A stretch of 64,000 nt of DNA from Anaspis maculata (GCA_949128115.1 OX421962.1:101462836-101526835), one strand, 5' to 3'. Counted from the first letter of the stretch, positions 47,415 to 58,158 are shown. The notes: a model not told the origin generated them from the sequence alone. Numbers and translations are program-made.

Positions 47415-47729
47415 TCAAGGTCTGGAGTTATAATACCACCAACAGAAAAGCTTAGAAGTTCTGAAGAATATTCTTCCATTTCCTTGGGACTTCTCATCTT
47501 CTAATCTCTCATCTTCTGATCTGTAAATGCAATATTTTCCAAATTCAGTTATCTTCAGCGGAAAAACACTAGATATTGTTAGCAACACTGCTCGAAGACG
47601 CTTGATAATTTCCTCATCCAGATTTGTGATTTGTGAAGAAACAGCAGCATCTTCAACAAATCTTCGTGCCGTGTTTCCGTCATTTGTGCTTCCATAACCC
47701 GGCTTTCGTTTATCAATCAACGGACCCAT
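47415..47729 (-). pseudogene. Transposon-associated protein fragment
   Basis: The 104-codon frame starts MGPLIDKRKPGYGSTNDGNT, then ARRFVEDAAVSSQITNLDEE and RLRAVLLTISS. The GYGSTNDGNTARRF stretch resembles a conserved block I associate with repetitive, probably transposon-encoded proteins in insect and cnidarian genomes; I cannot name the superfamily. Homology seems to fade after about residue 75. The remainder of the parent gene is not found nearby. Confidence 0.4.
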
Positions 47730-47926
47730 TCTACTTCGGGACTTCTCTTGGATTTATTTCTTGTTTTGAGCAACTTTTCTTCTATTTTCATCACCACGAG
47801 CTTGCCATTGACATATCACCAGTTTATAGGATACATGAAATAAAACAGATTCAAGCGTGTAAAAAAAGACCGAAATCCAACTTGGTTCCATTCCCGATCT
47901 CTTTCGTCAAATTCAAGTCCATATCT

Positions 47927-48628
47927 ATAGGTCGTATCGACGTGACGTCACGCTCCTGAAAATCGGCCATTTTGTAGAAGCTGATCAAACTGACTTTTAT
48001 CACATCAACTAGAGTGTCACAAAGTTCATGTTTTCAATGACCCAGAAGGTGGTAGTTTGCTCTGTTCGCTGTGTATATGGCTTTTCGGCCACCTACTCCC
48101 GCATGGGAGCATCAGTTTTCACTGTTTTGGACTACCCTGGAGTGTTGATATCTCGTGGAGATCGAGCGCAGGAATGATCTGAACAACGGAATCCTGATGG
48201 CTTTATCGAGCAAGTCGAAGAAATTATCTCAACAGAAAGTTCACAGGAGACTTGAAAGCTTGCAGAGAACACTTCTTGCGTGCGGTAGGTCGTGTGCTTC
48301 TTCTGCTTTATGGGCTATGAGTTGCTTGACTGAGAACGTTTCTGTACCCAACGCAGGTAGCCTACAAGGGCCTCCCGCGTTGTGTTTTTGCATCATATAC
48401 AATGTGTAGCCGAGATTTTGATTCACCGGCTCAAATGGGTCACACTACAAACACAGCACCGCAAGTTTCTACTCGCGGCTGGGCAAATCATCGTCAGCAA
48501 GCGCCTTGCTGTAATTGCTTGACAACTTCGCCATGTCAGTTTTGATGTAGGTATGTGACAAAACTAAATCTCAGTCAGCTGTTTTTGATAAGCTTCTACA
48601 AAATGGCCGCCTCGTCGATACAACCTAT
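47927..48628. mobile_element. Inverted-repeat DNA element, about 700 bp
   Basis: The left end ATAGGTCGTATCGACG is mirrored at the right end (CGTCGATACAACCTAT). The inner arms continue with GGCCATTTTGTAGAAGCTGATC at 47963 against an inverse near 48590-48610, giving arms of about 60-70 bp with gaps. The interior has no recognisable transposase (frames at 48155-48426 have no known motif). The superfamily is undetermined because the target duplication is unclear. Confidence 0.65.
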
Positions 48629-48943
48629 TGGTAGACACTTTCTGTCAGTCATTGTAAATGCTAAATTATTTCTAACCATCATACCGCGCTGCTTTCCTTG
48701 GTTGCGATGAACTATTGTTGTTTATGCTCCTTTTCTTCAACTGTTATAGCAATTGTTTCATGGACGAACTGATATCGTATCGGTCTGCAAGATCTGGGAG
48801 ATGATGACTGAGGTCTTTGCCTTATTGTTTAATACAAGTTGCTAATTACTCCACTCTGTTGAGGTTATCTACATATTCTTAAAGTGATTCAAAGAGTCGA
48901 AGGGTTGTGTGGTTCAGTAAACTCTGTAATTTGACTTTTCCTG

Positions 48944-49165
48944 TTTTTTTTTTTTTTATTCGTTTATTTAACGTCGGCCTATTTCCGCAACGAGGCCTAA
49001 CACCGACGCCGGTGAATGCTTTCCTCCACTCGACTTTTGCTGTTGATTCGGTAATAACGATGTTCTCTTGGTAACACCTGGACCGTTTGATAATTTTATA
49101 TGGTTGAGGTAGACATCTTCGATAGAAAGCTGAGTCTTTGCAGAGATATCCGAAAGCATGTTCTC
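48944..49165 (-). pseudogene. 5'-truncated LINE tail with poly(A)
   Basis: A T14 run at 48944-48957 is a poly(A) tail on the minus strand, preceded by AATAAACGAATAAA. The frame 49159-48968 ends EIGRR followed by a stop just before the tail, as in LINE ORF2 C-termini. No RT is included. The intact tail suggests a fairly recent insertion. Confidence 0.55.
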
Positions 49166-49439
49166 ATTTACTAAAAAAAATACCCAAGTGTCCCGTTGGC
49201 GCTAGTTGAGTTATGGGGTGAAAACCGACCCTAAAAGTGACATGGTGCTGGGTTTTCTAATTTTTTTTTGCCAAACGGTTACATGCTTTAACGATTCCCG
49301 TCAACAGCGTTTTTAGTCGCATCAGGAACCCCTTCAATCTTGATATGTCCTCATTCGTGAGATGATGGCCCAATTCAATCTCCATCAAAACACTGGATTA
49401 AACAGAAAAACTTTATTTTTTCTTGAGACAAACGTAAAA
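49166..49439. other. Spacer, no gene seen
   Basis: AT-rich; nothing recognisable. Confidence 0.4.
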
Positions 49440-49960
49440 AAACAACATTTTTATGATAAACTTCAATAACAAGTGGGACCATGTTCGGGGCATGTTACTT
49501 ATGCAATTGTCTATCAATTGCTGTGGAACAGCCGCCTCTTCTTCCTGTAGGAAGTGGATCAGTTCCGCTACAGTCGTTTGATAACCTTTTTTGCAGGAAA
49601 TCTCACACGTGCTCTATTGGATTGAGATCAGGTGACATGACCGCTCATACCATACCCATACGCCTGATATTGTTTCTTTCCAGGAACTGATTAACTATTG
49701 CCGCTCGGTGCGGCCGTGCATTATCGTCCATGAATGAAAATTGAGGAGTTGGGTGCAAAAATGGCACTTTTCTTAAAACATCACTTGGAAAAATGGCGCT
49801 TTCAAGGAAATCATGCATCAATGAAATCAGGATTTGCAAAATACCAAAGAGCAAGTAGTAATTTTGTATTTCGCCGTCCAAGCGGTGTCGTTCTCTCTAG
49901 ACCATGGACTATGGCACTTGTAATTTTGTCTTTAAATTTTTCCTAATACTCGTAGTACCG
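49440..49960 (-). pseudogene. Tc1/mariner transposase fragment
   Basis: On the minus strand the frame from 49881 contains FMDDNARPHRAAIVNQFLER, the DNARPH box around the second catalytic Asp of Tc1-like transposases, then NNIRRM. After a stop and frameshift near 49640 come SPDLNPIEHV-like and LQKRLSND-like stretches of the third acidic box. The N-terminal HTH domains and both ends of the element are missing or unrecognisable. Confidence 0.8.
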
Positions 49961-50049
49961 CGAACGTCTGTCTTCTCACCCCGAAATTCTGCAGAAATTC
50001 TTCTTCTGTATATACCTATCTACAACTGTTTCCACATAATCCTAAACCG

Positions 50050-50735
50050 TTGGTACTCTATTTAAAGTGTTTGCAAACTTGGAGTAGAAAATTGAACCGC
50101 AGCCGCAGCTAGGGAAATGCTCTAAAAGTATCAGAATAGTAGTGAAACTAAATTTAGGGCGTTTGTTTTTGAAAATATCGGGGGTCAAAAGGTGGTCCTT
50201 CGCCCTCCTCTATTTCCGTCATTTTGAAAGATTTTAGTGAACTCTTTTCAATAGACCAAAGCAATGTTTTTGGACCTTTAAATGTGTTATGTAATCTTAT
50301 TTACTGTACAGGGTGAGTCGTTAATCCTGAAAATCCAGTTTTCTTCGAAAGTGCATGTAGAAAATTTTATATGGGAACTATTCGTCTTATTTGTTGCTCT
50401 ACATCAGTTTTATTACTCTAGTAACTCCAGAACTTTTCACGAGCATTTTCGAAAAAAAATAGATTTGTAGCATCCATGACTCACGTTGAACACCAAAGAA
50501 AATTACAAAACACATTTGAAGGTTGAAAAAATTTGCTTTTTGGTCTGATGAAAAGAGTCCACTAAATTATTTAAAAATGACCAAGATAGGAGGGGTCGAA
50601 GGACCATCTTTTGACCCTCCATATTTCCAAAAATTGAAATCATAAAAAATTTCAACATTTTTCTGGCACTTTTCGAGCATTTCTTCACCTGCTGTTCAAT
50701 TTTCTACCCCAAGTTTGCAAACACCCTGTACCTAT
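50050..50735. mobile_element. Palindromic element, about 0.68 kb
   Basis: TGTTTGCAAACTTGGAGTAG at 50069 is mirrored by CTACCCCAAGTTTGCAAACA near 50716. The arms share further blocks, GGGTCAAAAGGTGGTCCTTC near 50180 against its inverse near 50610. The right end reads AACACCCTGTAC, the CAGGGTG-type terminus. The left terminus is eroded to AAAGTGTTTG. The loop at about 50300-50500 contains another GTACAGGGTGAGTCG, a possible internal or nested end. Confidence 0.78.
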
Positions 50736-52613
50736 CCTATTGCGGACAAAAAAAAGTAGGACAAAACGTTGACACGTAGTATAGTACGTTTGATGGAATT
50801 TCCCTTGTGTAACATTGTCAAATTCACATGTGTAGTTGCCAGGCAAGGAGAGCTTTGATTCGCCCTTGCCTAGCCATTACACATGTGTGAAGTCCGTTCT
50901 CCATTTCAAGAATGGGGACCCATGAGGGATCTTCTGTTGTTGACTGGAACGCAGATGCAAGCAGGGTATGCTACTTTGCCAGTAGCATCCAAGCAGAAAA
51001 TCTTTAGAAAAGGGTGATTGACGACGCGGCCAGCCTAAGGTGACCTTTTCTGGCGTACCAACAACAGTTGGTGTGTGCGGAGGACTCGGTCCGCCCGTGA
51101 CAGTCGCTGTTGCTGTTCCTTCGGTGAAAGCTACGGAGGATGCAAAGAAAGGTCTGCGACGACGCTGGTCATCGATGTCGGGCCCAGTAAAGAGCCTGCG
51201 GGGTCCTAAGGGTTCACAGGAACAAAAAAAATTGCGGCAGTGGATTGACAAAGACAGCAAAGTGACAGTTTTGACGTGTCTTCAACTGACGTGACAGCCG
51301 ACGTTGCCTGACGGCAACTTAGCCCTCTTGAAACAATTAATTCCCTAAATCTTCCTACACGAATGGGCTATTTTTCTCGATAAAGTAAAGTAAATCGCCT
51401 ACATCACTTACCTACCCTTGAAAGTTTGTTGGTGAGACATTCTTGTTTCAGTCATATTATATTTGCTCCTGATATTGACCAATCGCAAACGGTGCAATAC
51501 GAGGTGCAATAATTTGGACTGTAGATTTAGTGGAGATGGGTCGTGCTTTGCATTGTTGTTAGTGTTCGCCGGACGAAGGTCGCTAGTGGTTTATTATGGT
51601 CGCAATTTTGGCGTTATGGCGTCCAATTATACGCCGGGGCGGTAAATAATGTCGGGTGATTAACCCCCTTAAACACCATCCAGCCTGCTGCGGTAGCGCG
51701 TTTTTACAACAATAAATCTTGATGATAATAATAGCTTGTTTTACATTTATGGGGTCGTGCAATAGTAAACACCGCACTAGAATCAGCAATAATTATTAAA
51801 AAAAATGACCTCAGCTTTTACCAGAGTAGGTCAGGTAGTCTAGCCAGATGCGATTTTAAAACATTCATATTCGTATTATTGTTGAAATATCTGAGCGGTC
51901 TCTCTGTGTGAGTCCGACGATGATGGGTCGTCGCCGCGGGCGTCGCCACTGATCAATTACGCCGCCCGTCGTTTGTCGTCGAGACGGCATCAGCGGAGCA
52001 GCGACGTTTCTTTTTTCTCGTGATGCAGACAAACACCACGCAAAACTTTTATTGGCATAACAATACTGCTAAAGCCTGAAGAATTGAATGGGAGCGGGAG
52101 ACAAGAACGAGCAAAAAACCTCTTTGTTCCATTACCAGAGCAATGGTGTGCTCTGTGCCCTCCTCCCCTTGAGAGAAACAGGATTGCTACTGTACTGTGT
52201 GTAGCAAAAGGACCATTTTTGTTCCGTCGCTTTCTCCGTATGCTACGACGAGAGTGTGAGCTTTCAAAGCTCGCAGCGCCCCCTTTCTGATCTCATCCGC
52301 CGACCTGCTGGAAACTACGCTTTATCACATAAAACGCACAAGTCAAGGCCTCCAGTCTATCCATTTGACTTTGTCGCGCGTTTCCACTTCATTACCGATA
52401 GAAAGCTTCCAGAACAAAGTCATTACGTAGCTGAAGCAGAAGCTTGAGCACTCAGCTAATTTTGAGCAGGGTAAAGTTAAGAGACGAAAAACTTCTGGGC
52501 TGTGCTGTAACCCGAACCAGTAATGCTAAATTTCTAAGCTGGCATCAGCAATTGTACATCAAACTCAAAAAATTGATAAAGGGATCCATAGTACTCAAAA
52601 TGGAGTTGTATAA
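50736..52613. other. Spacer, no gene seen
   Basis: Overlapping opposed frames at 50877-51294 have no known domain. GC-rich patches occur at 51890-52010. Nothing else is recognisable. Confidence 0.4.
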
Positions 52614-52803
52614 TATAAAGTTGTAGTAAATCAGTCTTCTCCACTTGTTTTTTATATCATTTACTCGAGTTTCGGCTAATTAAATATATAAAGCCATTTT
52701 CAAAAATAATGTGACATAGCATAGAACTTTATGTCTAAGTAATGATGTAACAATGAAGAATAGACGTAACAGGTAAAACAACAAAAGAAAATGAAGGAGA
52801 GGA

Positions 52804-53349
52804 TTATAAAATTGGGAGTAGAGCTGGTATAATGTAGATGTTGTCAAAATCGGTTTGTTCGTTGAGGAGGCTATCTGGGTCAAGATTGTATTGTTTTTTT
52901 ATTTGCAAAATTTCAGAAAATTCAATTAGGTGTCTGTTGTCAAGTTTTTGGATTGGTTTCAAACAATTAAAAGCAAAATCATGGCCCTCGGCAACTACAT
53001 GTCTTGTAAAGTTTGATTTTATATCGAACGCAGGTAGTTCCCTGCGGTGCTCATTTAGTCTAATTTTGAAAGATCTTATTGTGCGACCTATGTATATTTT
53101 GCCGCAGGAACAAGTTAATTTGTAGACTCCACTAGAATTTAGAGGGTCAATGGGGTCTTTGGTTTTTACTAAATGGGAGCTTAAAGTGAAAGGTGTTTTG
53201 AAAATAATATTGATGTTAAATTGTTTAAAGAAACGTGAAATTGAAGTGGAGATGTTGCCAAAATAAGATAAAGAAAAATAATTCTTTTGAGTTTTTTCTT
53301 GAGTCAAGCTGAAATTGTTTTTTATTTGATGTTTTAAGAGCTTTTTCTT
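52804..53349 (-). pseudogene. Inverted copy of the Penelope linker and GIY-YIG domain
   Basis: Read leftwards from 53349, the frame encodes the same linker and GIY-YIG sequence as residues 191-371 of the plus-strand frame, ending at 52804. One difference is Ile in place of Ser at residue 239. The formal frame continues upstream to 53406, but those 19 codons are antisense to the RT of the other copy and are not natural coding. It has no RT, so it cannot move alone. Confidence 0.88.
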
Positions 53350-54523
53350 AAAATATATTCTCTTCAATTCCAGCTTAAATGATGTAAACACCAGAAATCT
53401 ATTCAATATGCTACATACCTGTACAAAACAAAACTATTTCAAATTTAACAATAAAATATATTTACAAACCTCGGGTTTGAGTATGGGTTCACCACTCTCA
53501 CCATTATTAGCTGAGATCTTCATGACATGGCTAGAGAAAACTCTCATTTCTACCAGTAACCTTTTCAAAAATCATATCATCTACTGGTACAGATACGTAG
53601 ACGACATCATTTGTTTATTTCAAGGTAACCAGTCAGACCTAACAGATTTCCTCTCATTTCTCAATTCATTACATAATAATATCACTTTTACCTTTGAAAC
53701 AAGCAACAATAACAACATTTCTTTTTTGGATCTAAACATCTCTATAGTTAATTCAAAACACGTTTTCAAAATTCACAGAAAACCGACATATACAGACACC
53801 ATAATTCCTTTCGATTCATGCCACCATCAAACTCATAAGTTTTCAGCACTCAGTACTTACATTCATCGGCTTTTCAACACTCCCCTCACACCTGAGGATT
53901 TTTCAGCTGAACTCAATATCATAAGACAAATTGCATCCAACAATGCATTTCCCGAAGCAGTCTTCGAATCTTTTTACAAGAAAAAGCTCTTAAAACATCA
54001 AATAAAAAACAATTTCAGCTTGACTCAAGAAAAAACTCAAAAGAATTATTTTTCTTTATCTTATTTTGGCAACATCTCCACTTCAATTTCACGTTTCTTT
54101 AAACAATTTAACATCAATATTAGTTTCAAAACACCTTTCACTTTAAGCTCCCATTTAGTAAAAACCAAAGACCCCATTGACCCTCTAAATTCTAGTGGAG
54201 TCTACAAATTAACTTGTTCCTGCGGCAAAATATACATAGGTCGCACAATAAGATCTTTCAAAATTAGACTAAATGAGCACCGCAGGGAACTACCTGCGTT
54301 CGATATAAAATCAAACTTTACAAGACATGTAGTTGCCGAGGGCCATGATTTTGCTTTTAATTGTTTGAAACCAATCCAAAAACTTGACAACAGACACCTA
54401 ATTGAATTTTCTGAAATTTTGCAAATAAAAAAACAATACAATCTTGACCCAGATAGCCTCCTCAACGAACAAACCGATTTTGACAACATCTACATTATAC
54501 CAGCTCTACTCCCAATTTTATAA
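53350..54523 (+). CDS. Penelope-like reverse transcriptase with GIY-YIG endonuclease, N-terminally truncated
   Basis: The open frame continues without a stop from the junction at 53350; the first ATG (53408) gives 371 residues. Residues 23-32 are GLSMGSPLSP and 63-66 the catalytic YVDD. FLDLNI (106-111) and HRKPTYTD (123-130) follow, as in Penelope RTs. The C-terminus is a GIY-YIG nuclease: GVY at 264, a Cys pair at 270/272, YIG at 276, RLNEHR at 287, paired His at 307/313 and Glu near 333, matching the zinc-binding endonuclease of EN+ Penelope-like elements. These enzymes nick DNA and reverse transcribe their RNA at the nick. Full proteins are roughly twice this size, so the N-terminal half, including the first RT motifs, is lost. 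Probably inactive alone. Confidence 0.93.
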
Positions 54524-54713
54524 TCCTCTCCTTCATTTTCTTTTGTTGTTTTACCTGTTACGTCTATTCTTCATTGTTACATCATTACTTAGACATAAAG
54601 TTCTATGCTATGTCACATTATTTTTGAAAATGGCTTTATATATTTAATTAGCCGAAACTCGAGTAAATGATATAAAAAACAAGTGGAGAAGACTGATTTA
54701 CTACAACTTTATA

Positions 54714-54853
54714 ACTCAAAAAAGCAATTCTTCTATCTTTCTTGTGAGCTACTGAGATAGCAGCGGAGAAATGACGGCATGAAGAAATGAAGGAGGTAGG
54801 AAGAACAGCGATTCGGGGCTTTTAATGGCCGTAAAGAATTTTCAAAAGTAAAG
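54714..54853. other. Right flank of the Penelope-like element
   Basis: A short stretch between the element end and the 150-bp repeat. ACTCAAAA directly at the junction also occurs at 52593-52600, just left of the element. Confidence 0.4.
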
Positions 54854-55150
54854 CCCAAATAAAAAATGGACGCAAGATGTAACCGTAGCCGTAACTTGAG
54901 AATTAGCCGTAAGAAGTTCAGCCTATGCCAACCAATGCTACTGTTTATAAACCGCCGTAGCCATAACCTGGCGCACCGAAGGACATGGGCCAGGTCTATA
55001 GCCCAATTTATAGATTGACGCCAGACGTAACGTAACCGTAGCCGTAATTTAAGCCGTAGCCGTAAGAAACTCAGCTTATGCAAACCAATGTTGGTGTTTA
55101 TAATTCGAACGCTAGCCGTAGCCGTATTCATATTCCACAGTGCCAAGTTT
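54854..55150. repeat. Two diverged tandem units of about 150 bp with GCCGTA motifs
   Basis: Each unit has a GACGC(A/C)AGA(T/C)GTAAC block (54871, 55018), then ACCGTAGCCGTAA, then TCAGC(C/T)TATGC and AACCAATG, then TTTATAA. On the minus strand the repeats read TACGGCTACGG. The overlapping 137-codon minus-strand frame is Leu/Arg-rich because of the repeat and is not a gene. Confidence 0.65.
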
Positions 55151-55741
55151 GTTTGTCATCTTGACTACCCAACTTGCGTCTTTCGCTTTCGACGGGAAAC
55201 GGTGAAAATGTAACTCTTACTTTTTCCGGTTTCCACAGCGCGACTCGCACTCGGAAACGCAACAAATTCTCCGCCACTTTTTGTCACTATGACAAAATCA
55301 CAAATCTTACCACCTCCCATTCTGATGCCACTTTTGCTTGCCAGTCGTCGTACACGTGCCACTCTTATTTAAAAATGCAATGCTTTTGCAACCGACGTCA
55401 CCTAGTATATTCAAGATAATGAAACGTGCGTGGCTCACGTACTTTGTTGGAAAAAATCAACGCCGCGTTAAGTCAGATGGAATCAATTAAAGTCACCAAA
55501 CACCGCAACGCTCATAAGAGCCCACACAAATCTGCGGTTGATCCGTGCACAAACGTCGTTTACACGTTGGCCGTCAGATGGCGTATTCGATCTTGAAACT
55601 CGCCAATAGTCTGTGATTGGTGTATTGTGACCCGTCAGTTTTTGACAGCCCAGCAGAGATAACCAAGAAACCGCTCCTCGTAAATAACCACTTGTTGATC
55701 GTGCAGTGTGTCAATTTCTTCTCAGTTTTGCTCATCACTTT
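55151..55741. other. Spacer, no gene seen
   Basis: Two overlapping opposed frames (55165-55419) have no known domain. Nothing else is recognisable. Confidence 0.4.
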
Positions 55742-55936
55742 TTAGAAAATTAAAAACATTGTTCCACTTCTTGGAGGTGCCTGTATGTTAACATGTTTCC
55801 CGTCTAAGGCACCTATACAATCAGGAAAGTTCCACGTTTGAAAAAAGTTTTCAGCAAAATTCTTCCACTGTTCTGTTGTTGGTTCTGCCAAATATATTGG
55901 TGAATAATACGTCCCAAAGTAGTCGACAAACTTCAT
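55742..55936 (-). pseudogene. PIF/Harbinger transposase (HARBI1-type nuclease) fragment
   Basis: The 64-codon frame contains FFQTWNFPDCIGALDGKHV, then IQAPPRSGT. The WNFPNCIGALDGKHV box holds the first catalytic Asp of the Harbinger DDE nuclease. Sequence beyond SGTMF diverges and ends, so the later catalytic residues are gone. It lies about 10 kb from the Harbinger element at 45133. Nothing shows they belong to one family. Confidence 0.85.
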
Positions 55937-56040
55937 GGATTGATTTTTTCACAGTGGTAATGCCCGTTTTATATTGACTTGGACACTATTGTGACGTCTT
56001 CGTAGTCTGTTATTCTCGTTTAACAGTTCAACTCGTTTAA

Positions 56041-56156
56041 CTTTCCTTGCTGGCTCGATGACAGCAAAGGAAACGTAATCACGCTCGCTCTTAATGATCA
56101 TTAACCAAAAAAAGTCTTCATTTTTCCCCTTGCTGGCGCCAAGACAGCAAGGGAAG
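56041..56156. repeat. Pair of CCTTGCTG stem-loops
   Basis: Two hairpins about 83 bp apart: TTTCCTTGCTG at 56042 with CAGCAAAGGAAA at 56062, and TTCCCCTTGCTG at 56124 with CAGCAAGGGAA at 56145. Each is followed within about 30 bp by TTAATGATCATT. This looks like a short diverged direct duplication of a hairpin unit. Confidence 0.55.
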
Positions 56157-56574
56157 TTGAATGACGATCTGTTAATGATCATTGAGCTCTCTAGTGTGTC
56201 CAGGGTATTAGAAAGGGAAAACCAAAAGTTGTGAACATAACCTCAACACTTGAGGTTTCAAGTCGAATCTTTACCTTAAATGCAGAGATTTTTTTACAAC
56301 GCAAATAGCAACAGTTGGAAAATTGCAGGAAAAATTGCCGAATTTTTCGATACAACTGGCTTTTTCAGACCCGAAATAATACGAAATAACTTTTTTGAGT
56401 TTTCCTGTGACAGCTGACGTTAATTTTAAGACAATCTCACAGTTTCTCCCTGATTGATGTCAACCTAATAGCTGACATTTACGTCATCGTCGCCGGTATT
56501 GGATTGTGGATCGTTTTTTTAGCGTTGCAATGGGGTGTTTTCCATGCAGTTGTCAAGGTGTCATGTTCAAGGTT

Positions 56575-56906
56575 GGCAGCAGGGGCCAACCCGGGTTATT
56601 TTCCCGCTACTTTTTGAACGGTTCTCACATGGAGGTTTTTTTTTCTTTTGACTTTGTGTCTGCCTGCGGGTCGGCTGTCATGTCAAGTCAAGTATGAATG
56701 TCGCCAACAAAGGATATAACTATCATATGACGAACAATCGTTGATGCTGGCCATCGTGAGCTTTTTTATTGGTTTGGTACACTGCCGGCGGCGACACGAC
56801 GAAGTCCTGTAGAGCCGCCTAAAGAGATACGATATACCAACATGAAGCTGGTAGGCTTACCAACCAAAAGTAACCTAGTGATAAACTCGGGTTGGCCCCT
56901 GCTGCC
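56575..56906. repeat. Inverted repeat pair (possible MITE), 332 bp
   Basis: GGCAGCAGGGGCCAACCCG at 56575 is mirrored by CGGGTTGGCCCCTGCTGCC ending at 56906. The match extends inward with gaps (GGGTTAT and ACTTTTG). The interior has no recognisable gene. Confidence 0.6.
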
Positions 56907-57048
56907 ATCTATCGTCTTTTTCTGCGGCGAAACATCCCATTGTTTGAGTTTGTTGTAAATCGGGCCGTGAATTCGAGTATGATTTTCTCTGAGCCCAGTG
57001 TATATCCTCTCCCGACTCAGTCTAGGGCTCGTCATAACGCCTTATACA

Positions 57049-57136
57049 ATTCCGAATTGGGGTAGGCTGTGCCCTGGCGAATAGCAGCTTTACATCCCGG
57101 AATTTGACCATGCCACAGCCTACCCCAATTCGGAAT
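57049..57136. repeat. Perfect 23-bp inverted repeat with 42-bp loop
   Basis: ATTCCGAATTGGGGTAGGCT begins at 57049. The 23-base arm is exactly mirrored at 57114-57136. It may be a very small MITE. Weak TIR-like flanks follow, but no target duplication is clear. Confidence 0.75.
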
Positions 57137-57249
57137 GGTTTGGAACACCCGGTATATTCGGTTATAAAAATCAAACAGCATCAAATCGTATTCGTCTCTC
57201 TCCCAGGGTTGCTGTGACTCTTACATTTTGCATTTTGGGACACCATTTC

Positions 57250-57840
57250 GTTATTTTTTTGAACTTTAGAAACGTGTCTTGTCATTCTCTTTTATTCTTG
57301 AAAGATTTTTCCACAACTTCCTTATTTTTTTGTTGAGAGTCGCTAGTTCTTCCACTCGAGGTTACATCAAGACTAATTGTGATTGCACTTGTTTATATTT
57401 GTCAACTAAACAAAATTCTTGAACTTTTCGCCATGAATTTTGGCTGAGGTAAAAAGAGCAACCAATAACTTCTGTATTAGAAAAACAGCCTCGAATCGCA
57501 TTCATGCAAGCCATTTCAAAGTCACATAAAATGCTCAATGGTTCAAGAGTCGGTTCAAGTTTTAAAAGTTACTTGAATACAAATTTATACGAGTATGTAT
57601 CCTCTCCCCTGTCTTTCATTAGAACACAGACCATAGGAATAGACTTTGAGTCAGTGATAGCATGCACGGTGAAAAGTTGCAGGAAAATCTGGGAGACCAC
57701 ATCAAAAGTGCCATCCACCGTCCAGTTTTCAAATTCACTTAGTAACATTTGTGCATGTTTCAAAAATCCACACTTGTTCTTCCTCGTCTACTTCAGATTG
57801 ATAAAGATCGAACTTTTCACCATTTCCTGTCCTTTCAAGA
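57250..57840 (-). pseudogene. Mutator-like (MULE) transposase fragment
   Basis: On the minus strand, SEFENWTVDGTFDVVSQIF (from about 57750) contains the DGTF box with the first catalytic Asp. It runs on with LFTVHAI and IPMVCVLMKDRGEDTYSY. After a frame change, PLSILCDFEMACMNAIRGCF and VIGCSFYLSQNSWRKVQEF (about 57560-57420) give the second catalytic Asp (DFE) and the GC-x-FHL-x-Q-like box of MULE transposases. Just upstream FDLYQSEVDEEEQVWIF fits the segment before DGTF. The last acidic residue and the N-terminal zinc finger common in insect MULEs are not seen. At least two frameshifts. Confidence 0.85.
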
Positions 57841-58158
57841 TCCTCGGATGAATGTATTATTCCATCTTTCCCAATAGTAGTGACAGATGTACACTTCTTT
57901 TGGACTCTGTAAACTCCCATGATTGTCCGATGTCCGAGTCCCTCTCGGTTCCCTTCGCTCCCTTCGGTGAGGGCACCGATCAGATGCGACGCCAGTTTTC
58001 GCCCGGCTGAGGTGGGGAACGGAGCTGGGCCCCAAACAACCTGTAGACATAACAATCTTATCGCTTTGGACAGAGCCGAGGGCCGCAACTACAATAATTG
58101 ATGGAAGCCCGTTCCTCTCTGGATATTCTTTTATGATACTCGTTTAATCGTCATTCGG
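57841..58158. other. Spacer next to the MULE remnant, no gene seen
   Basis: GC-rich with overlapping opposed frames and no recognisable domain. Confidence 0.35.

Larger units (their letters stand above)
52614..54713 (+). mobile_element. Penelope-like element, 5'-truncated with an inverted second copy of its 3' end
   Basis: The right part (53350-54713, +) runs from mid-RT through the GIY-YIG domain and a 3' UTR. The left part (52614-53349, -) is an inverted copy of the last 736 bp. The arms 52614-53349 and 53978-54713 are exactly equal in length, so they contain no net indel; I noticed a single substitution in the coding portion. The junction at 53349/53350 is head-to-head. Penelope-like elements are known for partial tandem and inverted copies. 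Near identity and an intact frame make this a young insertion. An ACTCAAAA word near both ends might be target-derived, but I cannot fix the duplication. Confidence 0.9.

Noticed and set aside
52838..53125. Identical 95-codon frames at 52838-53125 (+) and 54202-54489 (-)
   Set aside because: Both are antisense shadows of the two copies of the GIY-YIG domain.
54733..55146. 137-codon Leu/Arg-rich minus-strand frame
   Set aside because: Its composition comes from the GCCGTA tandem units.
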